This document shows positions 51,665 through 60,187 of a stretch of 64,000 nucleotides of DNA, one piece after another (within the stretch, counting starts at the first letter, position 1; every line of letters begins with the position of its first letter). The notes below the pieces were generated by a model. It had not been told where the DNA came from. It saw nothing but the letters and a program-made list of their open reading frames with translations, and searched no databases. The position numbers were made by a program, and so were the translations under genes. This DNA comes from Formivibrio citricus (lineage in GTDB: Bacteria; Pseudomonadota; Gammaproteobacteria; Burkholderiales; Chitinibacteraceae), in assembly GCF_900115065.1 (NCBI RefSeq), contig NZ_FOVE01000006.1, forward strand, positions 101,946 through 165,945, in the 5' to 3' direction.

Positions 51665-51769
51665 CTCAGAACCTTGTTCACGCTCTTGCTGCGAAGCCGT
51701 GATCGGGGCTCATGCGCTGCTCTTCACCCCGCAGACGGCTTCTCGCGACAGATCATGAACGGGTTCTCA
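51665..51769 (+). repeat. Palindromic intergenic repeat, copy B
   Basis: The gap between the AsmA-like gene and ygfZ holds a long imperfect inverted repeat. The left arm begins CAGAACCTTGTTCA (51667) and the right arm ends TGAACGGGTTCTCA. The arms stay similar for about 40 bases, including GCGAAGCCGT versus GCGAGAAGCCGT. The core at 51700-51722 matches copy A near 647-669 at 20 of 23 positions. Both copies abut the stop codon of a minus-strand gene. Confidence 0.6.
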
Positions 51770-53020
51770 TTGCGTTTCTTCGCCTGCATCGGGGGCCGGG
51801 CGCCATGTGCCACCTGATTGCAGTTCGGGCGCGGCGAGCGTGCCGCCGAAGGTGACATGACCGCCGGCCAGAATGTTGCCGCTGGCGAGCGTGAGAGTCG
51901 CACCGCCAGCCAGCTTGCCGGCGCGAATGGTCGCCTCGCCTTGGGCGCGGAACTTGCCAGCTTCGAGTTTCAGGTTGCGCAAGCTCACGTCCCGGCCTTG
52001 AACACGAATGTTGCCGCTGAACAGGCTGAAGCTGGTTTGCCCGCCTTGCCGCCGTGGACCGGCGTCTGTCGATTTGAGGGCGGAAGCCAGATCGAGGTTG
52101 TGAATCATGCCTTCATTCAGGATGAAATTCCCCTGCAGACGCGGAGCATCAAGCAGCGTCTTGATGGTGGCGGATTCATATCGGAAGATGCCGTCTCCTG
52201 CCAGTTGGCCCGAGACTCGCGTCTCCGGGCTGAACAGGCTGAGCAGTGGTTCTGCCTTGATGCCGCGCGCCGAGATTTGCCCGGTCAGTGTTGGTCGCTG
52301 ATGCCAGTCCAGCCGGGCATTGCCGGTAAGTGCGCCGTCGTAGAGGCTGGCGCGGGCTTCGGTGATTCGCAGCGAATCGGCGCTCGCCAGGCCTTCGAGC
52401 CGGATGGCGTCGAACTTGATGCCAGGATTGAAAGGCGGCTTCCAGTCCTTGGCGTTGAACAGGACATCGAAGTTCCCGGTTCTGTTGGTGGGCCTGATCT
52501 GCAGAACGGCGTGACCGTCGGCTGATTCGAGCGTCAGGTTGTCGATCGTTCCGTCCGGCTTGAAATCCAGCATCGCATCCGCCGGGCCGAGCGATTCCTG
52601 TTTCCAGACCAGCGAGGCATTGGCCAGTCTGACCTTGCGAATGCGGAAGTCATTGCTGCCGGTTGTAGAGAAAATGCCGGGCAAGGCCAGCGCGAAGTGC
52701 GGGGGCAGACTGATGTTTCTGGCCTGGATTTCATCGAGGTCGCGTCCCGCGCTGAGGAGTAGACGCAGGGACGCTGGGATGGTGATTGTGCCGATGGTGG
52801 CGATTTCCCGGTTTTCGATCCGGACCTGTTTCAGCGTGAAAGCCGGGCGGGGCAGATAACTGAAGTCGATCTGGCCGATCGTGATTTTGCTGTGCAGCCG
52901 CTGGCCGAGTTGCGATTGCAGGTCGGGAATGAGTCGCTGGTAGGGCAGGGCAAGCGGCGCGCTGGCGATCAGTCCCGCCAGAGCGGCAAGTACGAGCAGG
53001 GCGCGGGAGCTTTTGTTCAT
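51767..53020 (-). CDS. AsmA-like envelope protein
   Basis: The 417-residue protein has an N-terminal membrane segment (ALLVLAALAGLIASAPLALP) followed by a long beta-rich periplasmic region with AsmA/DUF748 features. Examples are HSKITIGQIDFSYLPRPAFTLKQVRIENREI near residues 43-73 and, near the C terminus, ASGNILAGGHVTFGGTLAAPEL. AsmA-family proteins bridge the inner and outer membranes and are linked to phospholipid transport. This one is short relative to E. coli AsmA (617), as many betaproteobacterial members are. It is followed by a palindromic repeat and not obviously in an operon. Confidence 0.78.
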   Translation of the reverse strand: MNKSSRALLVLAALAGLIASAPLALPYQRLIPDLQSQLGQRLHSKITIGQIDFSYLPRPAFTLKQVRIENREIATIGTITIPASLRLLLSAGRDLDEIQARNISLPPHFALALPGIFSTTGSNDFRIRKVRLANASLVWKQESLGPADAMLDFKPDGTIDNLTLESADGHAVLQIRPTNRTGNFDVLFNAKDWKPPFNPGIKFDAIRLEGLASADSLRITEARASLYDGALTGNARLDWHQRPTLTGQISARGIKAEPLLSLFSPETRVSGQLAGDGIFRYESATIKTLLDAPRLQGNFILNEGMIHNLDLASALKSTDAGPRRQGGQTSFSLFSGNIRVQGRDVSLRNLKLEAGKFRAQGEATIRAGKLAGGATLTLASGNILAGGHVTFGGTLAAPELQSGGTWRPAPDAGEETQ

Positions 53021-53046
53021 TTTTCGGACTCCTCTGTTAAGGGTGC

Positions 53047-53075
53047 TTGACAGCCAAGGTTGGCATCTATACTAT
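53047..53075 (+). promoter_or_regulatory. Promoter of first tRNA-Asn gene
   Basis: TTGACA (53047-53052) and TACTAT (53070-53075) are separated by 17 bases, and the tRNA starts 15 bases after the -10 box. The pair is close to the sigma-70 consensus. It overlaps the start region of the divergent AsmA-like gene. Confidence 0.75.
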
Positions 53076-53090
53076 CCGCGTCTCGTCAAT

Positions 53091-53166
53091 TCCCTGATAG
53101 CTCAGTCGGTAGAGCGACGGACTGTTAATCCGCAGGTCCCTGGTTCGAGTCCAGGTCGGGGAGCCA
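53091..53166 (+). tRNA. tRNA-Asn (GTT), copy 1
   Basis: The 76 bases fold as a cloverleaf: acceptor TCCCTGA with TCGGGGA, D-arm GCTCAGTCGGTAGAGC, anticodon loop CTGTTAA with anticodon GTT, T-arm around GGTTCGAGTCC, and encoded CCA. It is identical to copy 2. Confidence 0.97.
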
Positions 53167-53174
53167 GATTCAAG

Positions 53175-53203
53175 GAAGGGCTGGTCGATGAGGCCAGCCC
53201 TTC
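53175..53203 (+). terminator. Terminator after tRNA-Asn copy 1
   Basis: GAAGGGCTGG (53175-53184) pairs with CCAGCCCTTC (53194-53203), 10 base pairs, followed by TGATTTTAG. The T tract is short, so strength is moderate. Confidence 0.65.
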
Positions 53204-53256
53204 TGATTTTAGAGCCTCTGGTGGTGGACCATATTCCAATGGCTGCTGTTTTTGGC

Positions 53257-53262
53257 TACAAT
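53257..53262 (+). promoter_or_regulatory. -10 box for second tRNA-Asn gene
   Basis: TACAAT lies 11 bases before the second tRNA. TTCCAA at 53234-53239, 17 bases upstream, is a poor -35. The copy thus seems to have its own, weaker promoter. Confidence 0.5.
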
Positions 53263-53273
53263 ACACGTTCAAT

Positions 53274-53349
53274 TCCCTGATAGCTCAGTCGGTAGAGCGA
53301 CGGACTGTTAATCCGCAGGTCCCTGGTTCGAGTCCAGGTCGGGGAGCCA
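53274..53349 (+). tRNA. tRNA-Asn (GTT), copy 2
   Basis: This is an exact copy of the tRNA at 53091-53166, including CCA. The identity extends about five bases upstream (TCAAT) and five downstream (GATTC), which suggests duplication of a short unit. Confidence 0.97.
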
Positions 53350-53355
53350 GATTCT

Positions 53356-53393
53356 GCAGAAGGCCAACCTTTCCGGTTGGCCTTCTGCTTTTT
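53356..53393 (+). terminator. Strong terminator after tRNA-Asn copy 2
   Basis: GCAGAAGGCCAACC (53356-53369) and GGTTGGCCTTCTGC (53375-53388) form a perfect 14-base-pair stem with a 5-base loop, followed by TTTTTAT. Confidence 0.9.
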
Positions 53394-53467
53394 ATATCGC
53401 AGTCGTTCCGAATTCAAGCGCTGGCATCCAGGGGGACTTTGTTGCAAAGCCCCCGTATGGATGCGGA

Positions 53468-54850
53468 TTATCCGGCCGGTTTTTCCTTCAGGCGATCCAG
53501 CAGCTTGGCATGGACACCACCAAAGCCTCCGTTGGACATGACCAGGATATGGTCGCCAGTCAGAGCCGCTGCCGTGATGGCTGCAACCATTTCTTCCAGA
53601 TCGCCGAAGCTGCGGCTTTTTTGCCCCAATGGGGCGAGTGCCTCCGCTGTATCCCAGCCCAAACCATGCTCGTAGCAGAACACCAGATCGGCCGCTTCCA
53701 GGCTTGGGGCAAGCTGCGATTTCATCGTGCCGAGCTTCATGGTGTTGGAACGGGGTTCCAGTACGGCCAGGATGCGGGCATTGCCGACCTTCTTGCGCAA
53801 GCCGGCAAGCGTGGTGGTAATGGCCGTGGGGTGGTGGGCGAAATCGTCGTAGACGGTGATTCCGCTGGCGATACCCTTGATCTCCATGCGGCGTTTGACG
53901 TTGCGGAATTCTCCGAGCGCAGCGATGCCGACGTCGGCAGGGACTCCGGCGTGCCGGGCTGCGGCGATGGCAGCAAGCGCATTCTGCCGGTTGTGCTCGC
54001 CCAGCAAATCCCAGCGAACGGCGCCTTGTTTCTCTCCTTGCCACAGAACCTCGAAACCGTTTTCCAGAATGCTGCCGCAAGACCAGCCTTCCGGTACGCC
54101 GAATTTCTCCGTTTCGCTCCAGCAGCCGCGTCCCAGGACGCGCTCCAGGCTGGCTTCACGGCCGTTGACGATCAGGCGCCCGTTGCCGGGGACGGTGCGC
54201 ACCAAGTGGTGGAACTGGGTCTCGATGGCAGCGAGATCCGGGAAAATGTCGGCGTGGTCGTATTCCAGGTTGTTGAGAATCGCGGTGCGCGGACGGTAGT
54301 GAACGAACTTGGAGCGCTTGTCGAAAAACGCAGTGTCATATTCATCCGCTTCAATCACGAAGAAGGGAGAGCTCCCCCCTTTTTCTTGTCGCGGTTCGCC
54401 GGGCTGGCGAGCGGAAATGCCGAAGTTCTCGGGGATGCCGCCGACCAGAAACCCGGGTGCCAGCCCTGCATATTCCAGAATCCAGGCCAGCATCGACGAA
54501 GTGGTGGTCTTGCCGTGCGTGCCGGCGACAGCCAGCACCCATTTGTCGCGCAGCAGGTGCTCTCCCAGCCATTGCGGGCCGGAGGTATAGGGCAGGCCGC
54601 GGTTGAGAATTTCCTCCATGAGCGGATTGCCGCGGCTGACAACGTTGCCGATGACGTAGAGGTCGGCGCCCAACGAGAGCTGGCCTGTGCCCCAGCCTTC
54701 GATCAGCTCGATGCCGAGCGCCTCAAGCTGGTTGGACATCGGGGGGTAGACATTGGCATCGCAGCCGGTCACTTCATGGCCCGCTGCGCGGGCCAGCGCG
54801 GCAATGCCGCCCATGAAAGTGCCACAGATGCCCAAAATGTGAATGTGCAT
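53468..54850 (-). CDS. mpl: UDP-N-acetylmuramate:L-alanyl-gamma-D-glutamyl-meso-diaminopimelate ligase
   Basis: The 460-residue Mur ligase family protein begins MHIHILGICGTFMGGIAALARAAGHEV. It has the P-loop VAGTHGKTTTSSML, FVIEADEYDTAFFDKRSKF, LNNLEYDHADIF and DDFAHHPTAI, all typical of Mpl. It reattaches recycled murein tripeptide to UDP-MurNAc in peptidoglycan recycling. Its length matches E. coli Mpl (457). It is divergent from the GGDEF gene and converges with the tRNA-Asn genes. Confidence 0.96.
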   Translation of the reverse strand: MHIHILGICGTFMGGIAALARAAGHEVTGCDANVYPPMSNQLEALGIELIEGWGTGQLSLGADLYVIGNVVSRGNPLMEEILNRGLPYTSGPQWLGEHLLRDKWVLAVAGTHGKTTTSSMLAWILEYAGLAPGFLVGGIPENFGISARQPGEPRQEKGGSSPFFVIEADEYDTAFFDKRSKFVHYRPRTAILNNLEYDHADIFPDLAAIETQFHHLVRTVPGNGRLIVNGREASLERVLGRGCWSETEKFGVPEGWSCGSILENGFEVLWQGEKQGAVRWDLLGEHNRQNALAAIAAARHAGVPADVGIAALGEFRNVKRRMEIKGIASGITVYDDFAHHPTAITTTLAGLRKKVGNARILAVLEPRSNTMKLGTMKSQLAPSLEAADLVFCYEHGLGWDTAEALAPLGQKSRSFGDLEEMVAAITAAALTGDHILVMSNGGFGGVHAKLLDRLKEKPAG

Positions 54851-54908
54851 GAGTTGTCCTGTCAGGAAGAGTAGCTTGGGCGCGCGCCCTTCGTTACAAT
54901 TGAAAAGT

Positions 54909-54937
54909 TTGACAAAGATTATATTGTTTACTATCTG
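54909..54937 (+). promoter_or_regulatory. Candidate promoter of the GGDEF gene
   Basis: TTGACA (54909-54914) and TATCTG (54932-54937) are 17 bases apart, with the start codon 18 bases after the -10 box. The -35 is perfect and the -10 matches only in its first half. Confidence 0.5.
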
Positions 54938-54955
54938 TTAAAGGTTGCGGCTAGC

Positions 54956-55927
54956 ATGTCAAGTTCAGTTCCGGTGAATCCCGTCGAGGTCGCGCGCATC
55001 GCGCTCAAGCGCATCGCCGAGCGCGGCTTGCCCCCGACTCCGGAAAACTACGCGCAATTCTACAACGCTATTGTCACGATCAAGGCCCCGGAATCCAAAT
55101 CTTCCAGCGAAGTGCAAGCTGCCTGGGAGGTGCTTTACAAGGTTGAAGACCTGGTCGAAGAGGCCAATGCAGCAACCGGGAAGCTGCTGGATGTCCTGGA
55201 GGGGGGCGGGCGCGACATGGCGGCCAGTCTCGGCGCCTTGAACAATGTACGGCGCAGCCATACAGAGAAGGCCAAAAGCCACGAAGAGGTACACTCCGCC
55301 ATGGAAGATCTGCTCAACCAGATCATCCAGTCCACGCACAGCATGCATTCGACGGTTTCGACGTCGCACAGCGACTTGCGCATCATTCGCGAATCGATTC
55401 TGCATATCGAAGAAGACCTTTCCTTTAGTCGGCGCATGATGGAAGAGGATGCCCTGACCGGGGCATTCAACCGGCAGAGTCTGGATCATCTGCTGGTGCG
55501 CGAGGTCAAGCGCGCTTCGCGAAGCGATGGCCGCTTGGCGGCAGTGCTGTTCGAAATCGAGGATTTTGGCCAGATCAATGAACGCCTTGGGCATGTCGTG
55601 GCCGACCAGTTGCTGGTGCATGTTGCCAATCTGACGAAAGCGGTGCTGCGCGAAACGGACACGCTGGTGCGTTATGGCGTGGAAGAATTTCTGCTGTTGT
55701 TGCCTGAAACCGATTTGTCCGGTTGCAAGTATGTGGTCGATCGACTCAAACTGGTGACCGGCAATACGCCGTTCATCTACAAGAACCAACGAATCGAAAT
55801 CCGTTTTGCGGCTGGCATCGCGGCCCTGAAGCAGGATGAGAACGGCCGTGCGCTGGTATTGCGCGCGGACGAGGCGCTGTACAAGGCCAAGCATAGTGGT
55901 CGAGACCGCATCGAAGTTGCTCAATAA
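54956..55927 (+). CDS. GGDEF-domain protein with degenerate signature (GVEEF)
   Basis: The 323-residue soluble protein has an N-terminal helical region (about 1-160, rich in heptads such as NQIIQSTHSMHSTVSTSHSDL) and a GGDEF domain starting at DALTGAFNRQSL. The active-site loop reads RYGVEEF instead of RYGGDEF/GGEEF; replacing the second Gly should hinder GTP binding. The allosteric I-site RETD is kept five residues upstream. The protein may therefore act as a c-di-GMP receptor or be inactive rather than a cyclase. An N-terminal 'AxxxLKRIxERGLPPTPENYxxFY' pattern is shared with a betaproteobacterial GGDEF subgroup. It has its own promoter and terminator. Confidence 0.88.
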   Translation: MSSSVPVNPVEVARIALKRIAERGLPPTPENYAQFYNAIVTIKAPESKSSSEVQAAWEVLYKVEDLVEEANAATGKLLDVLEGGGRDMAASLGALNNVRRSHTEKAKSHEEVHSAMEDLLNQIIQSTHSMHSTVSTSHSDLRIIRESILHIEEDLSFSRRMMEEDALTGAFNRQSLDHLLVREVKRASRSDGRLAAVLFEIEDFGQINERLGHVVADQLLVHVANLTKAVLRETDTLVRYGVEEFLLLLPETDLSGCKYVVDRLKLVTGNTPFIYKNQRIEIRFAAGIAALKQDENGRALVLRADEALYKAKHSGRDRIEVAQ

Positions 55928-55960
55928 AAACAAAGCCCCGAAATTCGGGGCTTTGTTTTT
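55926..55960. terminator. Bidirectional terminator after the GGDEF gene
   Basis: AAAAACAAAGCCCCG and CGGGGCTTTGTTTTT form a 15-base-pair stem with loop AAATT. T and A runs on either side allow termination in both directions, serving the GGDEF gene and the convergent ntrX. Confidence 0.92.
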
Positions 55961-56152
55961 ATTATTGCTTCGGCTATCAAATAGTTTTAGGCGGCAGGCC
56001 AGGGCTCCAAGTCCTGTTTGACTGCTTTTCAATCTGTTCGATGACCGACTCTATAAATAGTCAGACACACAGATTCTTCCATGTTCGGCTGCGCTCGCGC
56101 GCCGCGGCATGCAAGCAAGCCGGCGTGACGACTGCCAGGCATGCCCCTTGTT

Positions 56153-57454
56153 CTATTCATCACAATGGTTCTTGAATTTTTTTGGCATCTGAATGCCCAG
56201 CTGCTTGAGTTTGCGGTAGAGATGCGTGCGTTCCAGTCCGATTCGCTCGGCAACCCGGCTCATGTTGCCGCCAGCCAGATCGATCTGGCGTTCAAGGTAA
56301 TAGCGCTCGAACTGGTCGCGAGCCTCCCGTAACGGCAAATCGAGGTCAAAGCTGGTCATGGGCTGACCTATTGGGGCCGAAGGCAATTCGTCCTGCATGT
56401 CTGGCGTGGCGAGTTGGGCGAGTAGCCTGTTCACATGATTGACGTCGATTTCCCCGTCGCGACCGGTCAACGCCAGGCTTTTCACTACATTGGCCAGTTG
56501 GTCGACGTTACCGGGCCAGCGCTGTTTGGCCAGAGCTTGCAAAGCTGTGTTGCTGAAACGGCGTGGCCCAAGGCGGTTACTGGCGACGGCTTGGGCAAGC
56601 AGGTTTTCCGCCAAGGCGGGAATGTCGCCGGGGTGGTCGCGCAAGGGCGGGACCGGAACGATGAGTTGTGTCGCCTGGCGCAGCAACTCGGCATCCAGTT
56701 GGCTTGAAAGTTGCAATAGCGGTCGGCTGGTGGCCGACACCAACCGCACCCTGCTCTTCTCCAGCTTGGAAAGGATGGAAAGCAGGCCAGTCTGTGCCTT
56801 GTGCTCCATGTAGGCGATATCGCGCAGGAACAGCGTTCCGCCTGCAGCTTTCTGCAACAGCTCCTGTGGAGCGAGCGCGAGTTCTTCGTGCGAGAGCGGC
56901 GCGATGAAGGGTGCGTTGGCTGCGGTGAGGTAGCGGGCGCAGGCTTCGAAGCCCACTCCGGGTTCGCCGGTCAGCAGAACCGGCAGGGTTTGGGCACGAA
57001 CTTTGTCCAGATCGTTTTGCAGTTCACGAATCAGGCCGCTGCTCCCCAAGCTGGAAAGCCCCTGTTGCGGTTTGCTCGGAGTGCCTTGGTGGGAGAAGGC
57101 GCGTTTGACAGCCGCGAACAGCTTCTGCAAGCCGATGGGTTTTTCCAGAAAGTCCAGCGCGCCGATGCGCGTAGCTTCGACGGCGGTGTCGATGGTGGCG
57201 TGGCCAGACATCATGATGACGGGCATGGTCAATTGACCATTGCGCGACCATTCCTTGAGCAGGGTTACGCCGTCGGTGTCCGGCATCCAGATATCCAGCA
57301 AAACCAGGCGCGGTTCGGTCTGGTTGCGATAGTTCCGCGCCGCAGTGGCGTTTTCTGCCGTGGCGACGGCATAGCCTTCATCCTGCAGGATTTCCGACAG
57401 CAGTTCGCGAATGCCGACTTCGTCGTCGACGATCAAGATTTCATGCTTGGCCAT
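56153..57454 (-). CDS. ntrX: NtrX-like response regulator with degenerate ATPase domain
   Basis: The 433-residue protein has a receiver domain (EILIVDDEVGIRELLSEIL, phospho-acceptor Asp in LLDIWMPDTDG, SGHATIDTAVEA, LEKPI), a central AAA+ region and a C-terminal Fis-type HTH (NMSRVAERIGLERTHLYRKLKQLG). The AAA+ region is damaged. Walker A reads GEPGVGFE without its Lys, Walker B reads GGTLFLRDI instead of LFLDEI, and the sigma-54 contact loop GAFTGA is missing. It probably regulates DNA binding without sigma-54 activation. ATG 57454 has GGAGGA seven bases upstream and overlaps ntrY by 14 bases. Partner kinase: NtrY. Confidence 0.92.
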   Translation of the reverse strand: MAKHEILIVDDEVGIRELLSEILQDEGYAVATAENATAARNYRNQTEPRLVLLDIWMPDTDGVTLLKEWSRNGQLTMPVIMMSGHATIDTAVEATRIGALDFLEKPIGLQKLFAAVKRAFSHQGTPSKPQQGLSSLGSSGLIRELQNDLDKVRAQTLPVLLTGEPGVGFEACARYLTAANAPFIAPLSHEELALAPQELLQKAAGGTLFLRDIAYMEHKAQTGLLSILSKLEKSRVRLVSATSRPLLQLSSQLDAELLRQATQLIVPVPPLRDHPGDIPALAENLLAQAVASNRLGPRRFSNTALQALAKQRWPGNVDQLANVVKSLALTGRDGEIDVNHVNRLLAQLATPDMQDELPSAPIGQPMTSFDLDLPLREARDQFERYYLERQIDLAGGNMSRVAERIGLERTHLYRKLKQLGIQMPKKFKNHCDE

Positions 57455-59573
57455 TTTTTTTGTCCTCCCAGAGTGGCAGCTCAATGCGCACGAAAGCGCC
57501 TTGAGGTTCCCGATTGCCGATCTGGATACTGCCTTGATGTTCTTCCACTATTTTCTTCACGATGGCAAGACCGAGGCCGGTTCCTTTGGTCTTGCTGGTT
57601 ACATAGGGCTCAAAAGCCCTGGGTAATACTTCCGGATTGAATCCGGGGCCGCTGTCCTCGATCGTGAGGCGAGCAAACGACCCGTTTTTTTCTATGCGCA
57701 CGCAAATCTGCTTGTTGGCAGATTCCTGAATGGCATCCTGCGCGTTTTGCAGAAGATTGTGAATGACTTGCCTCAAATGGGTGATATCCCCGTTGAGGAT
57801 CAACGGTTCGTGTGCCATGTCCATGCATACCACGGGCGCGGCTTCGTACAGCACCAGTACTTCGGCCAGAAGCTGCTGGAGATCAAGCAGCTTGCGTTTC
57901 CCGGAGGGCTTGCGCGCATAATCGCGGAAGGCATCCACCATCTGTTTGAGTGCGCCGACTTGTTTGACGATGGTTTGCGTGTTGCGGGACAGGAGGTCCG
58001 CCCCTGCCTGGTCGAGTTGATCTGTCAGCTTGAACTCCAGTCGTTCCGCCGCCAACTGGATCGGCGTCAACGGGTTCTTGATTTCGTGCGCCAGCCGGCG
58101 GGCAACTTCACCCCAAGCAGCATCGCGCTGGGCTGCGAGCAGTTCGGTCACATCATCGAAAACCAGTACATAGCCGCGGTGTTCCGGATCATCTTCCCGG
58201 GAAAGCAGGCGGGTACCGTGAACCAAAAGAACCCGATTGTTGCTGCTCAGTTCGACTTGGCCCTGCCAGTAATCCTTGCCGGCATTCTGGACCACCTGTT
58301 CGCAGAAAACCGATAGCGCACTACGCAGCTCCGGCCATTTTGCAAGCGGAACATCGGACAGACCGGTTAGTTCAACGCCGAGAATGGCATAGGCGCTCTG
58401 GTTGGCGGATTGCAGTTTCCAGTTTTCGTCGAACGAGATCACCCCGGCGGAAAGCGAGCCGAGAATGGCCTCGACATAAGCCTTGGCTGCCGCCTGCTCG
58501 GCTTGATTGCGCTCCAGCTTGTGGCGAGCATCGGCCAATTGACGGGTCATGCGATTGAACGAATGGGTCAGGATGCCCAGTTCGTCACGGCTGATGACGG
58601 GTTGCTGTTGCGTGAAGTCGCCCTGTGCGACGGCTCGGGTCCCCGCTGCCAGGTGCGATAGCGGTTCCGCCAGTCGGCCCGAGAGAAAAATCGCCAGCGC
58701 CAGCGCGCCCAGCATTGCCATCAGCAGCGCGACGGTCAGCGTCAGACTGTAAATCATTTTCAGGCCGCGTCTTGCCTGGGACAACGACTTGTAGTCGTTG
58801 CGCACCTGCTCGACGAGCTCCGCATCCGTCGCGAGCTGGCGGGGAACCGGCTGCAGCATCTGCAGGATGCGCTCCTTCCCGGCGATTTCCGGCGCGGGGA
58901 TGCGGACGACGACCCGCATCATCAGTCCCTTGTCTGCCGGCTTTTCCAGGACCTTGTAGGTGTCGCGTGCGGCTTGGCGCAAGATTTGCCGGTCAGGCAA
59001 TTGGGGAACCAGACTGGCATTCTCGTCGCCGACATGAGCCAGGACCAGGCCGCTTTCTTCGAATAACGAGATTTCCTGGGCACCCGATTGTTCTCGCAGC
59101 CGCCCCAATTGCCGCGGCAACGAGCTATTTGGGATGCCGTGCAGGTCGAGCGAGGCCATCTTGGCCTTGCGGGCGAGTTCTGAGAGCTGGTATTCGATGG
59201 CGCTGTTGCCGAGGTTCAGACCCTTGTCGAGGGCGCTGTCAACGTGATCGTCAAACCAGGTTTCGATACTGCGGTTCAGGAATTGAACCGACAGTGTATA
59301 AACGATGGCTCCGGGAAGCACGGCGACCAGTGTGAACATCAGCACCATGCGCAGCATCAGGCGCGAACCGAACACCTTGGCGCGCACATGCCGCTGCAGG
59401 GTCCAGAGGCGGGACCCGACCAAGAGAGCCAGCCCGGCCAGCAAGAGTGCATTCAGCCACAGCAGTTTGCTGAAATACTGGGAAAAGGCCGAAGCATTCC
59501 CTGCCGCCGTGGCAAGCAGGAAAATCATGATGGCACCGACGGAAGCCAGGGTTAGCAGCAGGCTGCGTTTCAT
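57441..59573 (-). CDS. ntrY: NtrY-like membrane sensor histidine kinase
   Basis: The 710-residue protein has two N-terminal membrane helices plus a third (about 80-100), a periplasmic or extracytoplasmic domain to about 275, and another helix followed by HAMP (LSGRLAEPLSHLAAGTRAVAQGDF). A PAS domain (AILGSLSAGVISFDENWKLQSAN), the HisKA H-box RRLAHEIKNPLTPIQ and HATPase boxes (NLLQNAQDA, GPGFNP, GTGLGLAIVKKI) follow. This is the NtrY layout. NtrYX systems respond to nitrogen, redox or envelope cues depending on species. It is preceded by the DUF4390 gene with an ATGA overlap. Confidence 0.93.
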   Translation of the reverse strand: MKRSLLLTLASVGAIMIFLLATAAGNASAFSQYFSKLLWLNALLLAGLALLVGSRLWTLQRHVRAKVFGSRLMLRMVLMFTLVAVLPGAIVYTLSVQFLNRSIETWFDDHVDSALDKGLNLGNSAIEYQLSELARKAKMASLDLHGIPNSSLPRQLGRLREQSGAQEISLFEESGLVLAHVGDENASLVPQLPDRQILRQAARDTYKVLEKPADKGLMMRVVVRIPAPEIAGKERILQMLQPVPRQLATDAELVEQVRNDYKSLSQARRGLKMIYSLTLTVALLMAMLGALALAIFLSGRLAEPLSHLAAGTRAVAQGDFTQQQPVISRDELGILTHSFNRMTRQLADARHKLERNQAEQAAAKAYVEAILGSLSAGVISFDENWKLQSANQSAYAILGVELTGLSDVPLAKWPELRSALSVFCEQVVQNAGKDYWQGQVELSSNNRVLLVHGTRLLSREDDPEHRGYVLVFDDVTELLAAQRDAAWGEVARRLAHEIKNPLTPIQLAAERLEFKLTDQLDQAGADLLSRNTQTIVKQVGALKQMVDAFRDYARKPSGKRKLLDLQQLLAEVLVLYEAAPVVCMDMAHEPLILNGDITHLRQVIHNLLQNAQDAIQESANKQICVRIEKNGSFARLTIEDSGPGFNPEVLPRAFEPYVTSKTKGTGLGLAIVKKIVEEHQGSIQIGNREPQGAFVRIELPLWEDKKNGQA

Positions 59574-60187
59574 TGTTGTGTGCCGTTATCGCCGCGATTG
59601 GCCGGAAAATCCAGCCATGCCGACTCAAGGCGCCATTCGGACTGCCCCAGTGCGGCCAGCTGATAGGGCTTGGGCAGTAGCGAGAGATCCAGCCGCAATC
59701 TGACGCGACCGGCAAAATCGGCGGGGTCGCGCGTGGCAGGTGCAGTTTCCAGAACGCTCCATCCACCGATGATCCCCAACGCGGCCAGCGCTTCCGGCAG
59801 GGTCGCGAAGCTGCGGCTGAACCCGCCTTGGCTGACGCGGTACTGGCGTGTCAGTGCATGATAGGAGAGTCGCTTGGTCAGCGTTGCTGTGGGCTCGAAC
59901 CAATCGGAAAGCTGGCGAAACCACGCGTACACGCGCGGTCTGACCAGCTGGAATTCATAAGTGAACGGAAGCGATAGTCCGTTCTGTAGGGCTTGTTCCA
60001 GTGCCGGCGTCAGGCTTACGTTGAAACGGGCCGAGACGTTGATGCTGTTGTCGGTGATCTGCGCAGCAGCTTTATGAGGCTGGATGCCGGCTGCGGCCCC
60101 GTTTGCCATGGCGAACAGGCAGGCAGCAGCGACGGCATGCCGGAGAACTTTAATCAACCTTGCGGAAAAGCGCGTAATAAAACCCAT
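59570..60187 (-). CDS. DUF4390 exported protein
   Basis: The 205-residue protein has a cleavable signal peptide (VLRHAVAAACLFAMANGAAAG) and a DUF4390 domain (ISVSAR-like INVSARFNVSLTPALEQALQNGLSLPFTYEF, RVYAWFRQL, RYRVSQGGFSRSF). The family always sits upstream of ntrY in betaproteobacteria, so a role in periplasmic sensing by NtrY is plausible; function is unknown. The start at 60187 has AGGAG five bases upstream and lies inside the end of rsmB (38-base overlap). Confidence 0.87.
   Translation of the reverse strand: MGFITRFSARLIKVLRHAVAAACLFAMANGAAAGIQPHKAAAQITDNSINVSARFNVSLTPALEQALQNGLSLPFTYEFQLVRPRVYAWFRQLSDWFEPTATLTKRLSYHALTRQYRVSQGGFSRSFATLPEALAALGIIGGWSVLETAPATRDPADFAGRVRLRLDLSLLPKPYQLAALGQSEWRLESAWLDFPANRGDNGTQQ

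Noticed and set aside
53510..54874. A 454-codon plus-strand frame opposite mpl
   Set aside because: It is complementary to mpl, whose ligase motifs are complete; the plus-strand product shows no family features.
56029..56253. Small minus-strand frame of 74 codons behind ntrX
   Set aside because: It overlaps the ntrX 3' end out of frame, has no ribosome site and no conserved pattern; the gap 55961-56152 otherwise shows nothing beyond a weak inverted repeat near 56047-56062.
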